Of a stretch of 64,000 nucleotides of DNA, positions 60,547 through 64,000 are shown piece by piece. The position numbers and the translations under genes were made by a program. The stretch lies in contig NZ_JPWI01000005.1 of assembly GCF_003326795.1 (NCBI RefSeq), positions 62,001-126,000 of the forward strand, read 5' to 3'. The notes below the pieces were generated by a model. The model was not told the DNA's origin and did not search any database. It worked only from the letters and a program-made list of their open reading frames with translations. The stretch comes from Thalassospira profundimaris (GTDB lineage Bacteria > Pseudomonadota > Alphaproteobacteria > Rhodospirillales > Thalassospiraceae). How positions within the stretch are numbered: the first letter of the stretch is position 1; the number at the start of each line of letters is the position of its first letter.

Positions 60547-60873
60547 TTAAATTAAATCATTCTGATGTAATAACCTGTCACGCCATTTCCTGTCGGACAT
60601 GCTGATCACGCAATGATCGCTGACGCTGCAGACAATCTGTTGCCTGAAGCTGTCCGAGCCCGGTTTTCGCAAGGTTGCTCTCACAACCCGCGATCGGAGG
60701 GGATGAAAAATGATGTTTGCCGTAAAAACAGCCTCGCGTCCGGACTTTTCGTTCTTGTTGATGGACTGCGTGCCGATTGGCTTGTTCCGGATGCCGCTAT
60801 GTGCATCCACAGGCAGGTTGTCGGTCATATAATACGAACTGGTTGACCCGCCGGATAATTGATCCGTAGTCAT
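60547..60873 (-). pseudogene. Truncated AraC-family regulator relic
   Basis: An open frame of 108 codons whose start aligns with the start of the intact AraC gene next to it: MTTDQLSGGSTSSYYMTDNLP against MQPDHDSAGATSTFFTVDNLP. Further matches follow (NKNEKSGRE against DKNVREND, and FRQQIVCSVSDHCVISM against YKQIAGNGMDHYGVAVY). It then stops, with no helix-turn-helix part in the remaining space. Even the upstream GGGGGTAAC-ATG resembles GGGGTAGCAAG-ATG of the intact gene. It is most simply the remnant of a tandem duplicate. A short functional product cannot be excluded. Confidence 0.7.
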
Positions 60874-61243
60874 GTTACCCCCGAAAGACAGTTTTCCGGT
60901 CCGTATTTGTGCGCGTTTTTATGATTTTTCTGCCGCGGTTCCGGGTATCAATTTGTCTAATTTAATTACTTTGAATTCATCTTTTGCGCAAAGATGCTTT
61001 GGTATAGTTATCCTTTTGGTTGCTATCCTAAAGTGGGTAGCCAAAGGTGTAGACCCTACGAAAACTGCCATTTTTTGATGAATTTCTGGACTGATTGCAA
61101 AACGATTTGGACGCAATGGGCATTGGAAAAAACGGGATCGTGCTAGACATAATACAACAAAATTACAACACATAGCTCTGCGGTTGATCGTCAATCCGGC
61201 AGGGCATTCAGGGCAACGCTGATATTTCTCTCTGGGGGAGAAC
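60874..61243. other. Intergenic region between the AraC relic and the gene at 61244
   Basis: 370 nt. It holds a weak hairpin (CTTTTGGTTGCTATCC against GGGTAGCCAAAGG, 61011-61046, one G-U and a bulge) and, just after it, copy B of the two-half-site element. No other gene is supported. Confidence 0.45.
61084..61120 (+). promoter_or_regulatory. Two-half-site element, copy B (likely AraC-type binding site)
   Basis: CTGGAC at 61086 and TTGGAC at 61107 begin 21 bp apart, with ATTGCA after the first, the same design as copy A. It lies 160 bp before the ATG at 61244. Copy A lies 161 bp before its gene. This equal spacing argues for function rather than chance. Confidence 0.6.
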
Positions 61244-61828
61244 ATGTATTCAGTCGAAAAACACCCGGCGCGTCGAAAAGGAGAAACCAATTTCTCGGAT
61301 CCGGGGCGCGACTGGGGGCCGGCCAGCCATATTGTGCCCGGCCGAAGGATCAACGAACCGAACTATCAGGCCTGGCACAGTCCGGTCGCGCTGCTTGCAC
61401 GATCTCGTGCCGGATTTGATCTGATCCGGAAAAGCCACAAGGAAAGTCTGGAAGCCACGCCGCCATCTGATGCCTACGAGGAAATGGCAATGGCAATGGT
61501 CAAGACGATCGGCGACAGCGTCACCGTCCTTAAAAGTATTGCCGATATCATGCCGGTGCTCGAAAGAATGCTGGCAGGACGTGACGGCGAAGGCATTCAT
61601 GAAGAGGCCCATCGTCCCGATCCGCAAACCCTGTCAGATTGCGGGCATACACAGAGTGAAGATTCCACCCGGTGCTGGTCATCTGACGTCATGGTCGAAA
61701 TCCACAATCTTTGTGCCCAGAACCGCCAGTCTGGACCCGCACACGCCAAAGCCATCCGCCGTTATGGTACCGATCCCGAACCGGAAAATGACATCCTGCC
61801 GCCGCTTCGATATTTTACCGACAAATAG
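61244..61828 (+). CDS. Hypothetical protein
   Basis: I do not recognise this 194-residue protein. It has no signal peptide or membrane helix. The first 45 residues are polar and look disordered (HPARRKGETNFSDPGRDWGP). A helical stretch with YEEMAMAMVKTIGDSVTVLKSIADIMPVLERM lies at about residues 78-110. The rest is polar with Cys at about residues 133, 144 and 157. The ribosome site GGGGGAG is good and correctly spaced. Its promoter carries the same element as the gene at 58999, so the two may be co-regulated. Confidence 0.6.
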   Translation: MYSVEKHPARRKGETNFSDPGRDWGPASHIVPGRRINEPNYQAWHSPVALLARSRAGFDLIRKSHKESLEATPPSDAYEEMAMAMVKTIGDSVTVLKSIADIMPVLERMLAGRDGEGIHEEAHRPDPQTLSDCGHTQSEDSTRCWSSDVMVEIHNLCAQNRQSGPAHAKAIRRYGTDPEPENDILPPLRYFTDK

Positions 61829-61850
61829 GCGTCCGTGACGGGCCGTCTGT

Positions 61851-62639
61851 TTAACGGAAATATCCGCCGGGCGTGCGACCCGTTGCCTTGCGAAACATCG
61901 CAATGAATGCCGATGGCGTTTCGTAGCCAAGATCAAGGGCGATCTCGGTAACCGGTCGATCATTTGCCAATTTTTCCAATGCATAAAGCAGCCGCAGTTT
62001 TTGTCGCCAGTCGCGAAACGGCATGCCGGTTTCGCGCAGGAACAAACGTGCCAATGTACGCGACGACGCACCGCAAATCCGTGACCAGTCATCAAGCGTC
62101 CTGTTATCTGCCGGATCGGCCAGCAACTCGTCGCAAATCTTTGCAAGGCGCAGATCCTTGGGGGCAGGCAGATGCAGGTTTTCCTGATCAGGGGCGCGTA
62201 ACTGGTCAAGCAGCACCCGCATCAGACGCCCCTCGGCACCTTCTTCATCATATTCGACAGGAATTTCTGTCGCCGCACGGATCAACTCACGCAAAAGCGG
62301 GCTGACATCAAGAACCATGCAACGATCCGGAAGGTCGACCGGTGCATGGCGGTCGATATAGATATGACGAGCCCGGGTAAAAGTCGCATGACTTACTGCA
62401 TGTTCAAGATGCGGCGGCACCCAGACAGCACGTTGGGGCGGCACGATCCAGATACCGGCTTCGGTCATGACTTTCATCGTTCCTTCTGATGCATAGATCA
62501 GCTGGCACCAGTCATGGCTGTGTGCGCCGATACTGTATCCGGCGGGAACGTCGCTCATGCGGACATAAATCGGGCGAGGAAGCTCTGCCGGGCGGGGGCG
62601 AATATGACGTGCTTCATCGGTCGGGGTCGGGCGATGCAT
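61851..62639 (-). CDS. AraC family transcriptional regulator with cupin domain (NimR-like)
   Basis: A 262-residue regulator. The N-terminal cupin includes GYSIGAHSHDWCQLIYASEGTMKV and WIVPPQRAVWVPPHLEH, as in NimR (YeaM). The HTH part has RTLDDWSRICGASSRTLARLFLRETGMPFRDWRQKLRLL and VTEIALDLGYETPSAFIAMFRKATGRTPGGYFR. In E. coli NimR controls the adjacent MFS exporter gene nimT. Here too the gene is divergent from an MFS gene 152 nt away, which is its likely target. Confidence 0.88.
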   Translation of the reverse strand: MHRPTPTDEARHIRPRPAELPRPIYVRMSDVPAGYSIGAHSHDWCQLIYASEGTMKVMTEAGIWIVPPQRAVWVPPHLEHAVSHATFTRARHIYIDRHAPVDLPDRCMVLDVSPLLRELIRAATEIPVEYDEEGAEGRLMRVLLDQLRAPDQENLHLPAPKDLRLAKICDELLADPADNRTLDDWSRICGASSRTLARLFLRETGMPFRDWRQKLRLLYALEKLANDRPVTEIALDLGYETPSAFIAMFRKATGRTPGGYFR

Positions 62640-62791
62640 CTACAACCACCGTTGTGTCTGGTTTGCGATATATGATGGCAGATTATCGTAAGACAGACGG
62701 CCTGCAACAGGTTTAATTTGGTCGCATTCCAAACGAACAACAGTTGTGACGATGGTCCCGCCACCAATGCGGCCCTGTCCGGGGAGAAAAA

Positions 62792-64000
62792 ATGTCAAAG
62801 GAAGAACTGATACCAGAGGCCAGTAATCACGCCGCCCCGATTGGCGAGGTGACGGGGGAGCATGCGGCAAGCATCCCTGTCTATAAGGGATGGCGTAACC
62901 CCGAAGTGCTCCTGATTCTGATGGCTGCGGCGATGCCGCTATCCTTTTCGACCTGGATGGCGCTTTTGAACAACTTTTCGGTCGAGATGGCCGGTTTTAC
63001 CGGGCGCGAGATCGGTATTTTGCAGTCCCTGCGCGAAATTCCGGGTTTCCTTGCCTTTACCGCAATCTTTGTATTGCTGGTACTGCGTGAACAGACCTTT
63101 GCCCTGTTGTCGCTGCTTGTTCTGGGCATCGGTGTTGCGATCTCGGGATATTTCCCGACGGTGATCGGGCTTTATTGCACGACGGTGCTGATGTCGATCG
63201 GCTTCCATTATTTTGAAACCATGCAACAGGCCCTTTCGTTGCAATGGGTCAAAAAGGAACGCACCGCCATCGTGATGGGCAAACAGCTTTCGGCGAAGTC
63301 GATCTCGTCACTGGTGATGTTTGGCGTTGTCTGGCTGATGCTGGAAGTCTTCGCAATTGAATATCGCTATGTCTATCTGTTTGGTGGTGCATTGACGGTC
63401 ATCGCGGCACTGTTCGTCTGGGGAGCGTTCCCGAAATTTGCCGACGCCCATCCGCAGACCAAGAAGCTGATCCTGCGCAAACGCTATTGGCTTTATTATG
63501 CCCTGACCTTCATGAGCGGTGCGCGGCGTCAGATTTTCACGGTGTTTGCGGGCTTTCTGATGGTCGAGAAGTTCGGCTATGACGCGGCAACCATTACGTT
63601 GCTGTATCTTTTAAACCACGCGATCAACATGTTCCTGGCGCCCAAGATCGGCAAACTGATCAGCAAATGGGGCGAACGCCGCGCATTGACCTTTGAATAT
63701 ATCGGTCTGTTTATCGTGTTCGTCTCTTATGCTTTTGTCGAGAACCATGTGATTGCCGGTGGTCTTTATGTCATTGATCATCTGTTCTTTGCCATGGCAA
63801 TCGCCATCAAGACCTATTTCCAGAAGATCGCCGATCCGGCTGATATTTCGTCAACGGCGGGGGTGAGCTTTACAATCAACCATATTGCTGCGGTCTTTAT
63901 CCCGGCTGCATTTGGGCTGCTCTGGCTGATTTCACCAAGTGCAGTCTTCCTTGCAGGGGCAGCAATGGCATTTGTGTCACTGGTCCTTGCCCTTAATGTC
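62792..64000 (+). CDS. MFS transporter (partial, C-terminus off the right edge)
   Basis: At least 403 codons from ATG 62792, which has GGGGAG 6 nt upstream; the frame runs off the window. After an N-terminal cytoplasmic tail of about 35 residues come at least ten hydrophobic segments. The loop GFTGREIGILQSLREIPGFLAF and the middle KKLILRKRYWLYYALTFMSGARRQIFTVFAGF mark an MFS subgroup with unknown substrates. It is divergent from the NimR-like regulator. Confidence 0.87.
   Translation, partial: MSKEELIPEASNHAAPIGEVTGEHAASIPVYKGWRNPEVLLILMAAAMPLSFSTWMALLNNFSVEMAGFTGREIGILQSLREIPGFLAFTAIFVLLVLREQTFALLSLLVLGIGVAISGYFPTVIGLYCTTVLMSIGFHYFETMQQALSLQWVKKERTAIVMGKQLSAKSISSLVMFGVVWLMLEVFAIEYRYVYLFGGALTVIAALFVWGAFPKFADAHPQTKKLILRKRYWLYYALTFMSGARRQIFTVFAGFLMVEKFGYDAATITLLYLLNHAINMFLAPKIGKLISKWGERRALTFEYIGLFIVFVSYAFVENHVIAGGLYVIDHLFFAMAIAIKTYFQKIADPADISSTAGVSFTINHIAAVFIPAAFGLLWLISPSAVFLAGAAMAFVSLVLALNV

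Overview
The window looks like chromosomal DNA of a marine or soil alphaproteobacterium of the order Rhodospirillales, most like Thalassospira. That placement is an inference from the mix of families and the gene neighbourhoods (system I cytochrome c maturation, fdxA-carD next to an M48 lipoprotein protease, a PhaA-type fused antiporter subunit, PagL, many c-di-GMP proteins); no marker-gene comparison was possible. I see no phage, insertion sequence or CRISPR array. One tRNA gene is present.

Layout. 1-5058 (minus): ccmABCDEF, with ccmF running off the left edge. 5287-6039 (minus): a DUF1223 thioredoxin-fold protein. 6317-7651: a sodium-coupled NSS transporter, then 7726-10338 (minus), a CBS-PAS-GGDEF-EAL protein, then acnA (minus, 10491-13178). 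After an 831-bp gap comes a plus-strand operon (14010-22378): a complete LIV-type ABC importer (two ATPases, two permeases, one binding protein) interleaved with two acyl-CoA-ligase-family genes. 22448-24923: an ArsP/YraQ-like permease and an MFS transporter. 25105-31055: a six-gene Mrp/Pha cation/proton antiporter. 31149-36421: GNAT, rnhB, acyl-ACP thioesterase, a SnoaL-like/metallo-beta-lactamase pair with a divergent TetR, arfB and a DUF454 protein. 36443-42011 (minus): a MerR regulator of LiuR type, then a signalling block of GGDEF-EAL protein, receiver, CheC and histidine kinase.

42335-46978: fdxA, carD, a metallophosphatase-like protein whose metal ligands are missing, an M48 lipoprotein protease and a thermonuclease-fold protein. 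47063-53089: proline iminopeptidase, PagL deacylase, tRNA-Arg(CCU), a homogentisate dioxygenase-family gene and two coupled genes of unknown function. 53117-57717: the glutarate degradation locus, with a LysR regulator divergent from glutaryl-CoA dehydrogenase and a class III CoA-transferase, and a perfect 14-bp inverted repeat between them. 57745-64000: an EamA exporter, then a small regulatory patch with an AraC regulator, a truncated AraC relic, a short receiver-like protein, an unknown protein, a second AraC regulator and an MFS transporter cut by the right edge.

The most unusual points are these. (1) A 36-bp element made of two half-sites exactly 21 bp apart occurs twice, 160-161 bp before two different orphan genes that flank the AraC gene and its relic. 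(2) A pseudo-phosphatase lies beside carD. (3) A PaaK-like ligase in the importer operon lacks the P-loop. (4) A degenerate 17-bp tandem repeat sits between tetR and arfB. (5) A two-gene operon of unknown function lies at 50478-53089.
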